Of a stretch of DNA of 64,000 nt, positions 10,327 to 21,690 are shown one piece after another. Every line of letters starts with the position of its first letter. Within the stretch, counting starts at the first letter, position 1. A program made the position numbers and the translations under genes. Below the pieces are notes generated by a model, which had not been told where the DNA came from, did not search any database, and saw nothing but the letters and a program-made list of their open reading frames with translations. Source of the stretch: Pseudoips prasinana (Eukaryota; Arthropoda; Insecta; Lepidoptera; Nolidae); contig OX621250.1 in assembly GCA_951640165.1 (NCBI GenBank), positions 7,750,001-7,814,000 on the forward strand, in the 5' to 3' direction.

Positions 10327-13300
10327 ATGGATGAGAACATAGAACTTACAGAATCGGAAAAGAGACTAATATACAATGGGTCATTGTTTAATGCCATCCG
10401 AAAACGTAAACATCCTGAAGAGAAAATCAAGAAAATACAAAAATATTTAGCCCATGGGGCGGATATAAATGCCATTGACGCTAATGATAAAGATAATAAT
10501 CCATTACATGTTGCTGTACAAAGACCAGAAGCAAAAGTTATTCAATTCTTGATTGACAATGGGGCTGATACTACTTATAAAAATAGGATGGGACAAACGG
10601 CATTTGATATCGCTCATTTATCAAACAATTCATATGTAAAAGACATCGTTACGATTTTAGAATCATCACGAGATCGTATCAAGAGCAATGTAATACATAG
10701 TCAAATAGAAAATCACCCTTTAGAGATATCGGAAATGAATTCTTCAATGGCAACAACGCACATGCAAAGCTTCGCGTCTCACAAAGAAACAGAAAACGTG
10801 ATAAAGTTTTATTATGAAAAATCTGAGGGAACAGCGGCAATAAAAGGTCAATTGTATGAGATATATTTAACAGATAATATATTGTTTAAGGCCATTACTA
10901 AGCCGTTTAACAAGAGTTTCTATTTGGGAACTAATATTGACGGTATAGGTACTCTTGATGATATTGTGTATCGGTATTTTACACAAGACGGTAGGGAACG
11001 AATTCAATTTATACAAGCAAAACACAAAGATAACCCATCCAATAACAAACACAAGATCACAGTTGAAGTCCTTTCGAATCCAAGGGGAGATCATAGTTTA
11101 TTAAAATACTTCAATAGTTATTTAAAAATTAAAATAAAATTTGATCCGAATAATAGTGATCCTATGTTCAGAGGGCTTCTTGATAATTTCGATTGCGAAT
11201 TTATAATTTATACATCTGCTGAGGATAAAATTCCATATGACAAAAAAAAAGTTGTGCCTCCATCTGATTGCTTTAGCGCAAAGAGCGATGTTGAAGGAAA
11301 TGTATTCAAGTATGATTATGACGATCAAGATATCAATACATTAATGAAAAACCTATCGATAGATGAAAAAAGCGAACAAGATTTTAGGGAGTTTTTAGAT
11401 AAACTTACATTTTATACAAGTCAAGTACAAGAAGATAAACTACAAGAAATTACAATAAACGAAATAGATGAATATAAAAAAAAGAATAAATATGGCAACA
11501 TCAAAATTATGGAAATTGAAAGTAAAGCTATATTTCTAAAATTTCATAACAAAATTCAGGATTGGTGGAAACAAGCTAATAAAGCTTACTATTTAACTGA
11601 AGCTTGTTCATATCTACAGGAAGCTGAAGATGAGATACTAAACAGCCCATTTATAACCATTCTAAATTTTATTTGTACAGAAAATTTGAAAAACTCTATC
11701 GGACAAGTTGAGTTTGAGGGCTGTGCTTTAGAACAACTAGAACTAGATAGTTTTCTGAGAGGCAATGAAAAAGTTTTGTCAGTCGTTACCACAAATATAG
11801 AATTGTCTATTACGAAATTAATGCAATATTTTAAGAACAAGAGCATTGTCAATTACGCATTTATTGACAACACGTCATTTCAGTATTATTACGCAAACTT
11901 TTTAAATGTTAAATCTGAATTAGAAACAACTAATGTAAATGTTTTGGCGATTGTTTATAGAAACGAAAATTCATGTAACCAGTATGAAAAATTACGTGAC
12001 CTTAGACAATTGTTTAAGGGACAAATAATCACTTTATCAAACAGACCCATAGCACGATATATATCTCAAGGAATAGTGGAAAAAAGAGATACAAGAAATA
12101 ATTTTACAGATATATCAAGTCATGTTCGCGATATGTTGCTTAATACTAGGAAAGCAATTTTCCAAGGAGTTGAGGATCATTTGGGTGCAATTATCGATAC
12201 TAATTCTTATAAATTAATAAACACTGATGTACTAAGTAAAATTATTAAACATGAGAAAATTGAAATAGGTGCCCCCTTGAGTAACGACCGTTTTGATGAA
12301 ATCCAAAAATATTATGTTAAATCTCGTGTATGTCGTCACATAACTTTGGACATTCCAGAACAAGGCATTGAAGATTTTAATATCATAAAAGTAAGTGACC
12401 AAAAACAAAAAGTTATTTCTAGTAATATGGATATTATTTTAATTTGTGATACCCACGATGATTTTGCAAAATATTGTAGTAAATATAAAACTCATAATGT
12501 TCACTGGTTTAGTTATGAAAATGATATCTATGTTTGGAAGGAATCGTATGGTGCTCTATGTAATTTACTGAAATATGTTAATCGAAGTTTAGACGCTTCT
12601 CATGTATTACAGCCAGTAAGTTTTAGGGATTTTAATGAGAACGAGAAATTAGTTATTATAGGTGGCGTGCCTGGAATGGGTAAGACAACTTTAGTGACAC
12701 AGTTAGCTGTACAAACAAAAAGCGAGGATGCATCATTGTGGATTTCAAAAATTAGTTTGCTTAGTACATGCGACTTACTGAAAGACTGGAAAGAAAAAAA
12801 TATTATTATTAACTTGACAGAAATTGTAAAATTTTTGTACAGAGCCATTCAATTTAAAGCATTCACAGTAACACACCGTAGTGAAAAGAAACAAAAGAAG
12901 TTTATCGAAAATATTTGTAGCCAGGTTTCTTGTGACGTTGATAAGAAAATATACTTTGAGAACCAGAATAGTGAATTATGTGGATTGAATTTGCTTGAGA
13001 TTGAACTATTTAATCATTTATATAATATCGGTCGTCTTGTATTGGTATTCGACGGGTTTGATGAGATTTGTCCCGATTACAAAGACGAAGTTATTCAATT
13101 GCTTAGCGAGCTTAAGAAAACAAGAGTAGCTCATATATATGTAACTACCCGTTTATATAATGACATTCTTCATCACTTGGAGAATAAATTGGTTGGGTTT
13201 TCTTACTCTATTAAACCTTGGTCTTATGATGACCAGCTCGATTACTTAAGGCGGTTTTGGTCTGATCAATGGAAGATAAAATTCGAAAATGGGATAGTAA

Positions 13301-13578
13301 TTTCGAAATCGCCGGCACTAAGGCCACCTGATTCAACTTGTCTTATTGAAAAGATTTTATATGCAATGTTAGTCTTTTTTGATAATGAGGCTGAGCTTCT
13401 TAGCGTACCGTTGCATTTATATATAGCGGCACAGATCTTCCAACAATGGCGACAAGATGTTTATAATACTGTACCAAATGATCCTACGACTAATCGTCTC
13501 GATTTAGATAATATTTTTAAGCTGCCGTCGACGTCACATCCTAGAAAAATACTAAATTTAACAGATGTGTATAAATAA
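10327..13578 (+). CDS. NLR-like protein: ankyrin, PD-(D/E)xK-like nuclease, NACHT ATPase
   Basis: The uninterrupted frame encodes 1083 residues from the ATG at 10327; an in-frame ATG at 10288 is less likely because it precedes a splice acceptor. Residues about 30-115 hold two or three ankyrin repeats (NPLHVAVQ, FLIDNGAD). Residues about 172-310 have the outline of a restriction-type nuclease: Asp-Asp at 211-212, then QAKH at 230-233, the D...QxK pattern also seen in DUF4297/Cap4 effectors. A NACHT domain follows: Walker A GGVPGMGKT (779-787), Walker B LVLVFDGFDE (to 913), sensor VTTR (939-942). The frame ends at a TAA (13576-13578), but the same frame continues at once. Such proteins act as nucleotide-dependent switches, often in immunity; the ligand here is unknown. 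Nuclease assignment is inference; NACHT is firm. Confidence 0.85.
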   Translation: MDENIELTESEKRLIYNGSLFNAIRKRKHPEEKIKKIQKYLAHGADINAIDANDKDNNPLHVAVQRPEAKVIQFLIDNGADTTYKNRMGQTAFDIAHLSNNSYVKDIVTILESSRDRIKSNVIHSQIENHPLEISEMNSSMATTHMQSFASHKETENVIKFYYEKSEGTAAIKGQLYEIYLTDNILFKAITKPFNKSFYLGTNIDGIGTLDDIVYRYFTQDGRERIQFIQAKHKDNPSNNKHKITVEVLSNPRGDHSLLKYFNSYLKIKIKFDPNNSDPMFRGLLDNFDCEFIIYTSAEDKIPYDKKKVVPPSDCFSAKSDVEGNVFKYDYDDQDINTLMKNLSIDEKSEQDFREFLDKLTFYTSQVQEDKLQEITINEIDEYKKKNKYGNIKIMEIESKAIFLKFHNKIQDWWKQANKAYYLTEACSYLQEAEDEILNSPFITILNFICTENLKNSIGQVEFEGCALEQLELDSFLRGNEKVLSVVTTNIELSITKLMQYFKNKSIVNYAFIDNTSFQYYYANFLNVKSELETTNVNVLAIVYRNENSCNQYEKLRDLRQLFKGQIITLSNRPIARYISQGIVEKRDTRNNFTDISSHVRDMLLNTRKAIFQGVEDHLGAIIDTNSYKLINTDVLSKIIKHEKIEIGAPLSNDRFDEIQKYYVKSRVCRHITLDIPEQGIEDFNIIKVSDQKQKVISSNMDIILICDTHDDFAKYCSKYKTHNVHWFSYENDIYVWKESYGALCNLLKYVNRSLDASHVLQPVSFRDFNENEKLVIIGGVPGMGKTTLVTQLAVQTKSEDASLWISKISLLSTCDLLKDWKEKNIIINLTEIVKFLYRAIQFKAFTVTHRSEKKQKKFIENICSQVSCDVDKKIYFENQNSELCGLNLLEIELFNHLYNIGRLVLVFDGFDEICPDYKDEVIQLLSELKKTRVAHIYVTTRLYNDILHHLENKLVGFSYSIKPWSYDDQLDYLRRFWSDQWKIKFENGIVISKSPALRPPDSTCLIEKILYAMLVFFDNEAELLSVPLHLYIAAQIFQQWRQDVYNTVPNDPTTNRLDLDNIFKLPSTSHPRKILNLTDVYK

Positions 13579-14967
13579 TTTTTTAAATATAAATTTACTG
13601 AAATACGTATGATTGAGAAAAATTCATTATCAATTGCAAAACCGGACGTTAATCGAATAGTGGAAACAACTGAAGCCATTTTTTTAAATGGTCATCAAAT
13701 ATGTGCATTGCTTGCATTGTTTGGTGAAAGCAACAAAGCTATTTTATTTAATGAACAGGATCATAAGGTTATGGATCAATTTATTGAAAACATAAAATCA
13801 TGGAAAGAAAATACTGGTTTCATAGAACAAATAATTGGCAAAACCCCCAAGTTTTCCCTTTTGTCTTTTGCTGAATATTGTGCCATCGAATGCGTTTGTG
13901 TCAAATTATTATCTGGGAATTGCGAAATGCCATTCTGGAAGTGTATTTTAAAAAGGATGTTTTGTGATTACAGTCGGGGCTTGCTGCGGTTTTTTGATGC
14001 AAAACTAGAAAGAGCAAATGAAATGTTCAAATTAAATTATGTCAAATTAGGCACAGAATTATATAATTATATCATGTCTGAAGATTTTGGCTTAGACTCA
14101 CTATTATTAAGTCTTTTTAAAGATAAATTTTATAACTCCATCATATTTTTATTAACTTTGTTAAAGAACACGGTAAACAAAACTAATTTAAATATGTTTT
14201 TAAGTAAAATTACAAAGACATCTCCACAAACTAAAAATGAACATAGCTTTAGGAGAAAATGTTTAATTTGTTCAGTAGCAAAATTCTCTTATGAGAGCCT
14301 AATGAATTGCATTCTAAGTATAATTTGTGAAAATATTGATTCTGATACATTAATTAACATTTTCGTTTGTTGTGATGGGCGGGGTACTTTGAAGTGGTTT
14401 CATTACATGTGTTTCATGAATAATTCCCGAGGAGTCTCCTCTTCCATGAAGAAGTTATTGGGTCTTTTGGAACATTTGTCACCTAAACTGATTACAGAAT
14501 TGTTTGTCTTTCGGGATATAAACCTTCCTACTATACATATAATGGTTGAAAACTTTGGCAACAGTTTTTTCAGAGAATTAAGTAGTATTTTTAAGAAGTT
14601 GGCAGCGAAACAAATATTTCGTATTTTTAGAGTAACAGATGAGCAAGGATGTTTGGCAGTCCATTACGCAGCAGCTCAAAATAATTTGGACTTCTTTTGC
14701 GAATTACGTAATATACTAGATCGTGCACAGTTTCAGAGAATTTGTAATATCAAAAATAAAAAGGGACTTTCCGCAATGAAATATATGTGTTGTAGACATA
14801 GTCAAAAGAATCAATTATTGCTACTTATCGAAAACATATATGATAATCGAGATGAACAGGAAGATGTTTTAAATTGCATAATAAGGAATTACACAGAAGG
14901 GTTAGCCAGTCCTGATTCTATGCATGAGTTCTATAGTCTAAGAAGAATTCACATGAATATGTACTAG
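13579..14967 (+). pseudogene. in-frame continuation of the NLR-like gene after one stop codon
   Basis: It is read in exactly the same frame as 10327-13578. After the TAA there are ten sense codons to an ATG at 13609 and then 452 open codons. The part around the stop is a helical, lysine- and aromatic-rich stretch that normally follows NACHT in this kind of protein, so the stop falls inside a domain. Residues about 340-410 (counted from 13609) contain ankyrin-like repeats (QGCLAVHYAAAQNN and KKGLSAMKYMCC). No frameshift or other stop is seen, so the break is recent, a sequencing error, a segregating null allele or readthrough. Without it the protein would be about 1546 residues. Confidence 0.7.
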
Positions 14968-15026
14968 TTACAAAAATTTAAATATACTTTCGTCTAACAT
15001 CATCTACAAAATTTAAATGTGTCTGA

Positions 15027-15032
15027 AATAAA
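15027..15032 (+). terminator. polyadenylation signal of the NLR-like gene
   Basis: AATAAA lies 60 bases after the TAG at 14965-14967, in an AT-rich tail. Its position fits the downstream frame and supports the view that 10327-14967 was one transcription unit. Confidence 0.6.
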
Positions 15033-15086
15033 AAAATTACAATTATACACATATTTAATTTATTGACTGACTACACTTTAGGTGTA

Positions 15087-15378
15087 AATGTTTCGTAGCT
15101 TTATATATAATAAGATAAGCACCTGTCTTAGTCCGTATCTGTAATGAGTTGGTTTATTTTCAGCGTGAAAGATGAAAATTTTCTAAAACTTTGTTGTATC
15201 AATAATTGCTTACTAATTGTTTCATTCACCAATTTAAGTTTGAGCTTCGGACAAACATTTGGTAAATAATATAGCTTTTATTAATATTTGTAATTGTAAA
15301 TTTAGTTCTAAATGTTTTGTAGCTTTATATTAATAAGCACCTGTCTAAGTCCGTATCTGTAATGAGTTTGTTTATACT
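15087..15378. repeat. 75-bp direct repeats flanking a 140-bp element fragment
   Basis: The unit with gtagctttatat, aataagcacctgtct and agtccgtatctgtaatgag occurs at 15089-15163 and 15308-15378. Between them, 15163-15300 is a single copy of the sequence that forms the inner arms of the foldback at 17006-17723. Confidence 0.75.
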
Positions 15379-16400
15379 GTTGATCTGCCTAATAAAATTA
15401 ATGTTAGACTCGCTAGTTTCAGAGTACTTGAATGCATATTATTATAATTGTTATATTATTGATTATATAATAGTTAGTTAAACGTTGAAACAGTATTGAA
15501 ATGAAATAATGAAATTTATTCAGCACTTGGGTATTAACATACACTTGTACTTGTCAAGCTCACAATGCAGTACATAAACATTGTCGAATACAGTATAAAA
15601 GGTACCAAAAAATAATTAGTCCGCCCCGCCCGTATTATTTGTTAATATAAATAATTACGATCAATATGATTATTGTACTTGAATGCTGTTGATATCGTTT
15701 ACTTATTATATTTCGTTAAAACAACATATAATAAGTAACCAAGTTATTCGCATTTGTTCCAACACAATATACGATAGTGGAACAAATAACCTATCGGGTC
15801 TTGATGTGTCGATAAAATGACATTGTATCAAAATATTACTTTTCTCTGGTATTTTGTTAATAACGAAATACGAGAACAAAATGTTCTAGTAGACCTTTCA
15901 AAAACATATTTAAATCAATTGCATTTGTTAAAACATTAATCTTTTGAATTTCGTGGATTCTAATTAGGTACGTAGTATTTGTATGCCTGATGTATTATTA
16001 TCTCATATATTTTGAAGCCGTGATTGAGCCGTGTGTTCTTCTTCTTCTTTTTTCGAATGACAAGTTATGCCGATGTCGACAATTCTGCCAATGACAGATG
16101 TGAAATGGGAATACGTGCGATAAATTTAACCAAAATTTTCAATGTTATAGTTAATTGCGTATCTTGGCGATTAGGCTAAAACAAAACATTCAGACGTAAC
16201 AATCACAATTTGATGCCATTGCATCTTATAAAGCACATTAATACTTCGTAGAGTTCTGGGGAAGGGAATGTAAGTAACGAGGAAAAGTTGATGGGAATGG
16301 GAATCTTTAAATTTGGAAAGAGTTCATATAAATTATAGGCAGAGTTATTATTGGTGCATTCAAAGAAAATGTTGAGCCGTGTGTTGTCCGACCTAGAAGA
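15379..16400. other. intergenic, AT-rich, nothing recognised
   Basis: No supported gene. Several short palindromic AT stretches occur, for example around 15460-15480, without clear borders. Confidence 0.45.
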
Positions 16401-16570
16401 ATAACAGGGCCACCCCATTCATATAGTCTGACAACAGCGCCACCTGTGTACTACCACCTAACTGCGGTCGCCAACTCGCATGCCTAGCGCGGTGACTACG
16501 GTAAACCGGTTGGAGGAGACCTACGTATGTCCAGCAGTGGACGATATCATATAGTGGATGATATGTATGT
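16401..16570 (+). mobile_element. LINE 3'-end scrap
   Basis: The sequence ends with tatgtccagcagtggacgat, the 3' terminal signature shared with the endonuclease-reverse transcriptase family found at 42705, 51110 and 30964, followed by a degenerate GAT-rich tail. Confidence 0.6.
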
Positions 16571-16924
16571 ATATTTTTAAATAACGTCAAGACACGGTGA
16601 TTTAAAATGCCATAGTACAGGAGATGGCAGTGTGTGAAGACCCTACTAAACCAAGATTTGAACCAAAAAAGCCTACTAAATTGAAATAATTATTTTAGAG
16701 AGATATAAGAAGAACGAATAAACGAAACATCGCGATTCCACATTTCATAAAAAAAAATTGTACTGGCGGTATCTTTAAAATAAAATATCCTATCCATGCA
16801 AAGGTTGTCAGGAAGAAATCTACCTACGTCAATATCAATGACAGATTGAAAATGTTAAATAGGTACCAGGTTCTGCCGTGAATAATTATATACTTGGCTA
16901 ATTTATCCTTATCATCATTATGTT
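16571..16924. other. intergenic, nothing recognised
   Basis: AT-rich, with no open frame, repeat border or RNA gene that can be supported. Confidence 0.4.
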
Positions 16925-17985
16925 AGCCGAAAGACGACCACTGCTGGACACAGGCCTCCCCCAAAAATATCCACAATTGTTGGTTTTGCGCTACCCGCAT
17001 TCAGCGTGAGCGTCAGAATGGCTGGTTGCCTATGGCAGGCGGCTCTGTAAGTATATTGAAGAATTGCTATCCAATTGCTTATAATTGCTTCGTTTCTTAA
17101 ATAATTGCTACATATGATACATTCAGAGGAATATGAATATTTTTTTGACCAGCCATTCTGTCGTCACGTTGGATGGTTTCCGCCTTTTTCAGCGTGAAAG
17201 ATGCAACATTTCTAAAAGTTTGTTGTATCAATAATTGCTCACATGTTTGATTCACCAATTTAAGTTTGAGCTTCGTACAAAAATTTGGTAAAAAATATAG
17301 CTTTTATTAATATTTGTACGAAGAAGTGCCTGATAATTTGGAAAGAAAACAGTTTTTTTTGGGCTACAGCGTCTTGTTCAAATCTTGCAGGCGTTTACAA
17401 TTACAAATATTAATAAAAGCTTTATTTTTTTACGTAATGTATGTACGAAGCTCAAACATAAATTGGTCAATGAAGCAATTAGTAAGCAATTATTGATACA
17501 ACAATCTTTTTGAAATATTGCGTCTTTCACGCTGAAAACGGGGGCCACCATCCATCCTGATGTCAGAATGGCTGGTCAAAAAATATTCATATTTCTCTGA
17601 ATGTATGATATTATGATGTAGCAATTATTGAAGAATCGAGGCAAATATAAGCAATTGCATGGCAATTCTTCCATATACTTTGAGAGCCGCCTGCCATAGG
17701 CAACCAGCTATTCTGACGCTTACCATTCAGCAGCTTCCAGCGGTTGTTTAAGCTGCGTCTTCGGGTGCATGGTCAACACTGGACAACCTTTCTAGCCCAG
17801 CTGCCATCGGTTCTACAAGCTATGTGCCCCGCCCACTAGCATTTCAGCTTAGCAATATTTCGGCTGAATTCTTTTGCCTGCAGATTTCAACATTTCTGTT
17901 TCGATTTCGCAAAGAAACTCCGAGCATAGCCCTCTCCATAGTTCTTTGGATGGCCTTGAGCCTTTAATCTCAGTCCCGTAAGTTA
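16925..17985 (-). mobile_element. RTE-like LINE 3' portion, split by a foldback
   Basis: On the minus strand the terminal signature tggacgaaag-type block (16930-16960 as ccgaaagacgaccactgctgg) and the coding remains at 17732-17985 match the order seen in the copy at 51110-52515, including the segment encoding RAMERAMLRVSL-like residues. A 718-bp foldback interrupts it. Reading frame is badly degraded. Confidence 0.75.
17006..17723. repeat. foldback element, 718 bp, with 8-bp target duplication
   Basis: Arms of about 330 bases (GTGAGCGTCAGAATGGCTGG at the left, its near-complement at the right) enclose a loop of about 60 bases. CATTCAGC is present on both sides (16998-17005 and 17724-17731), so the insertion into the LINE is exact. 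An 8-base duplication fits hAT-like or related transposases. No transposase gene is inside. Confidence 0.92.
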
Positions 17986-17989
17986 AAAA

Positions 17990-19075
17990 TACCCTTCGGA
18001 ATAACAATTCTCACTTGCAATTGTAAAAACAGTGCGCCAATTTCGTGGAATGCTATTAAATAAATTAGCATTAAAATAAATGTTGTCGTACGAGTAGTGC
18101 CGCTTATAAATATTATGGCAGTTTCATAAATGAACAGTCAACTACACAAATATGTATACAGCAGTACAAGGTGTACAATAAACAGAGAAGAACATTTAAG
18201 GAGCCCAATCTGCCTACGAAAGTGAACAATTGAAAGAAACCCAGTTAGGGAAGTACGAAAATGTTTCTTTTTGGCCCATATATGCTCGACAGTTATGTAT
18301 TGGGAATTGATTGGTGTATTTAGATGACCTACACGTTCTTAACTTACATGTTTCAGGTTAAGCACTGTACTATGTTGGTCTACTTTCTGTTTAAACTCAA
18401 CGTTTACAGTTAACCTAGCAGGTTTTCATTGTTTTAACTGATACCTATTAACCATTACCTACCCATACCTATTAAACATTACCATCAATAAGCACGTTTT
18501 TTCTGTGATTCGATAGAGTGCAGCGCAAATGAGTGCTGGTAAAGATAAAACGTTAGATAATATCTTTAGCAGCATGCATTGGCGTAATTAAACTTATTTT
18601 ATTTTAAAATATGTGAATAATCCTTCATAATAATAATTTAAAAATTATCCTAATCTTTTGGATAGATATTTTGTATGAATGTAATTTCACATATATTTAA
18701 AATAAAGTTTATAAATGGTGAAGTTTCATAAAGAAAATACCTGAGTATTTCGTTTTAGAGCCATTTTAACTTTCAGTTGTTAAATTAAATGTCTATGTTA
18801 GCGTAAACGCGATGGATAGATTGGCTTACAAGAATTAATTTGTTTAGTCTTTCCGTGTCCCTAGATGGCGTTGTTCAGTCCGCTTAAAAGTCGATATGGT
18901 TTCGTTCACATTTTTTAATAGGTCTCGACGATAATTAATTTAGTTCATGTTTCATCCGCTTCCGCACCGGGGCGCAACTTGTAGTGCAATAAATTATAAG
19001 TGCAGAGCAGTGGTTTGATTTCACCGCGGAGGACCCTGACCTTTGTTCAGTTTCCTTAAATAAAATCTAATACAA
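17990..19075. other. intergenic, nothing recognised
   Basis: AT-rich sequence without a supportable open frame or repeat. Around 18850-19040 there is a GC-richer part without recognisable features. Confidence 0.45.
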
Positions 19076-19079
19076 ATAC

Positions 19080-21270
19080 AATACAAATATCGTTTATTTT
19101 TCTCCACAGACATTTTCTTACATGTAAAGTACAATTAGGTGATGTAGATACTAATACAATGTTGTGGAGACTGGAGCCAGTACTAGGTAAAACCTGTGTT
19201 ACAAGTCTCCAGGCCTCCATCTCGGACAGGTGACAGTAGTTTGGTTAAGGACCGTTATTATTACTTTATATAATTTTGCACAAAATAAACAATATTTTAA
19301 AATTAAAATGAACAATACTTAAAATTAATAAACTTAAAAGCTATATGAGCAGCCAGATTGGGTACGTGTTTGTTGTGTATATTTGGATTAGTGGGTGTTG
19401 AAGAGAAGGGACATCTAGGTGACGATAATAATATGAATAAGTTCTTCTGTAGCATCATATTCCAAGGTTTTCAACCAATAGTTGACTCTTTGTTTACATT
19501 GGAATTTTGTTAGGGGATAAATTTTTAAAGTTTTATTGGCCTTGTTATAAAGATATCCTCCTAGAAAATAGAAGACCCGCTGAGCAAAGTTTGTGTTAAC
19601 TGCTTGGGGTGAGCATACTGCATGTTTGGGTTTTTGTAACCAAAAGATTCAGGATGGTATGATAGCTGCAGGTGCTTGTGGATAATAGAGTTGCTTATAA
19701 AAAGCTGTCGAACGGTCAATACATCGCACTGTTTGTACAGTTCTCTAGTTGGAAAACGGAAAGGGAGGTGACGACTGACTTTCAAAATGGCTCTTTGGGC
19801 TCTTTCCAACTTAAGTAGCATGGTTTTAGGAGCACCACCCCAACATGAAATACAGTAACTTATCATTGATTGTACTAGTGCGAAGTATACCGTGTTGATA
19901 ACCCTGATATCAGCAATACGTCGAAGGTTTTTGAAAATGTAGATCATTTTACGGATTCTTGTTGTTAGTGAATCGATATGTGGTTGGAAACTTAGTCTGT
20001 TGTCAATTTGTACACCTAAGTACTTTATTACTTCTGTTCTTGTTAAATTTGGGCATGTGCAAGAAGTTTGGTTTGGATCAGGACAGTAGTGACATTTAAT
20101 GTTTAAATCCGGAACTAGATCCACATTATGTTTAATTGAGAAGGGAATGTACATGTTTTTTTTTCACATTAAGGGTAAGTTTGTTCGCTGATAACCATTC
20201 AGAAACCATGTCAAAGCCCTTCTGAGCACCTGAGAACACTTCCTCCCATGATTCCGCATGAAAAAGCAGTGCTGTGTTGTCCGCAAAAGAGACAATCCTA
20301 CCTCTATGCAGTTCCAAACTGCAGAGACTATTCATGTAGATCAAAAAAAGTGTAGGACCACAGATAGAGCCTTGTGGAACGCCGTGAGTAATATCAAGAT
20401 CATCACTGAGTCTCTCACCTATCCTAACTCTTTGGACACGGTTGTTAAGGTAGTCTGCGATCAACTTAAGCTGTAAGTCCCTCACACCTAGATTTTCTAA
20501 CTTTTCTAGAAGTAAAGGAATGGAGACTGTGTCGAACGCTTTAGCCAGGTCTAGGAAGATCACCAAAACTTTTTGTTTATTATCTAAATGCGTTGATATA
20601 TAACTAACCAGATCATGAACAGCGTCATTTGTCGAGACTCCTGATCGAAAGCCATATTGTGACGATGAGATTAGTTTGTTGCGTTCCAGGTATGAAACAA
20701 GTAGTTTTTTAGATTTTTTTCTAGAATCTTCGAAAGAGTTGGTAGTATGGATATAGGTCTATAGTTGTCGACACAGTCTCTGTTTCCCGCTTTGTGAATT
20801 GGATGGACTTCTGCGAGTTTAAAGGCGTTAGGGAAGACACCTGTGGTGAATGCTAGGTTGCATATGTGAATTAGTGCGGGGATTATGAACTCTCTGTATC
20901 GCTTTAGAAAAGCAGCAGGAATTTTGTCACGACCTATTGCACAGTTGTTCTTCAGGGAAAGTATGATATTTTCTATTTCTAGGTTATCGGTTGGTAGCAA
21001 GACAAATGATTTGGAATAGGACTTTGGTTTATGAATAAGTGGAAATCTGTAATTGCAAGGTGGTATTCTCTCGGCAAGAGTTTTCCCAATATTAACAAAG
21101 AAGTTGTTTATGTTGTTTAAGCTTCCAGAGGGGTTTATATCCGAGATTAGTTCGATGGGAGGTTTTTTGTGTTTTGTTGTGTTTGTCACTATTTTTATTG
21201 CTTCCCAAAGCTTTTTGTTACCTACCGAAGCTCCTTTTTTTATTTCAGACTTTTCGAATTCTCTTTTCAG
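19080..21270 (-). mobile_element. 5'-truncated LINE (CR1/Jockey-group type), inactive
   Basis: Minus-strand pieces make one degraded RT gene: N-terminal RT region at 20671-21189 (NNINNFFVNIGKTLAE; HPIHKAGN; NYRPISILPTLSKILE), palm at 20132-20566 (VIFLDLAKAFDTV; HGVPQGSICGPTLFLIYMN), thumb and C-terminus at about 19430-20154 (IKYLGVQIDNRLSF). The catalytic box reads FADNTALL; the second Asp of the usual ADD is Asn, so the enzyme would be dead even without frameshifts. The 3' end lies at about 19080 with an ATTTGT-rich tail. Clade assignment is tentative. Confidence 0.85.
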
Positions 21271-21274
21271 TTTT

Positions 21275-21690
21275 TATATATAAATTCTTTGTATATGAAG
21301 ATGATTAGTTGTTCTCAACTTGCGATTAGGTGTTGTACACAATGTGAGTATTGTTGAGTACAATTCACTTAATTCGTTCAATCGGAATAATCAATTGTAA
21401 TATTCTATCCGTCTATTGGTCTACTGTGAAAGCTTGTTATTCGCAATTTTTCTTAAAATTTATTTTGTTGTTATGTTTATCATTAGTCTGTAAGCTTTCT
21501 TTATACTTTACTTACATACTAAGAACTTTATACTTATGGCTAATTGTAACATTATATTCAAATCTTTATATTTGTTTTTTTTTTCACGTTTCCTTCCTAC
21601 ATTTGCTACATTACTCACTTACACTATGAGTTATGGGGTGCTTGACGTATCCCAGACTCTTCAAACTCATAGTTGAGCGAATGACCTCAT
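21275..21690. other. AT-rich spacer
   Basis: Short open frames here are compositional. No feature can be supported. Confidence 0.45.

Noticed and set aside
10867..12848. antisense frames inside the NLR-like gene
   Set aside because: Short reverse-strand shadows of a strong coding frame, without motifs.
10288..14967. contaminating bacterial or endosymbiont DNA
   Set aside because: Flanked directly by a lepidopteran SINE and LINE-related repeats, with a eukaryotic acceptor and poly(A) signal. Ancient transfer remains possible but not contamination.
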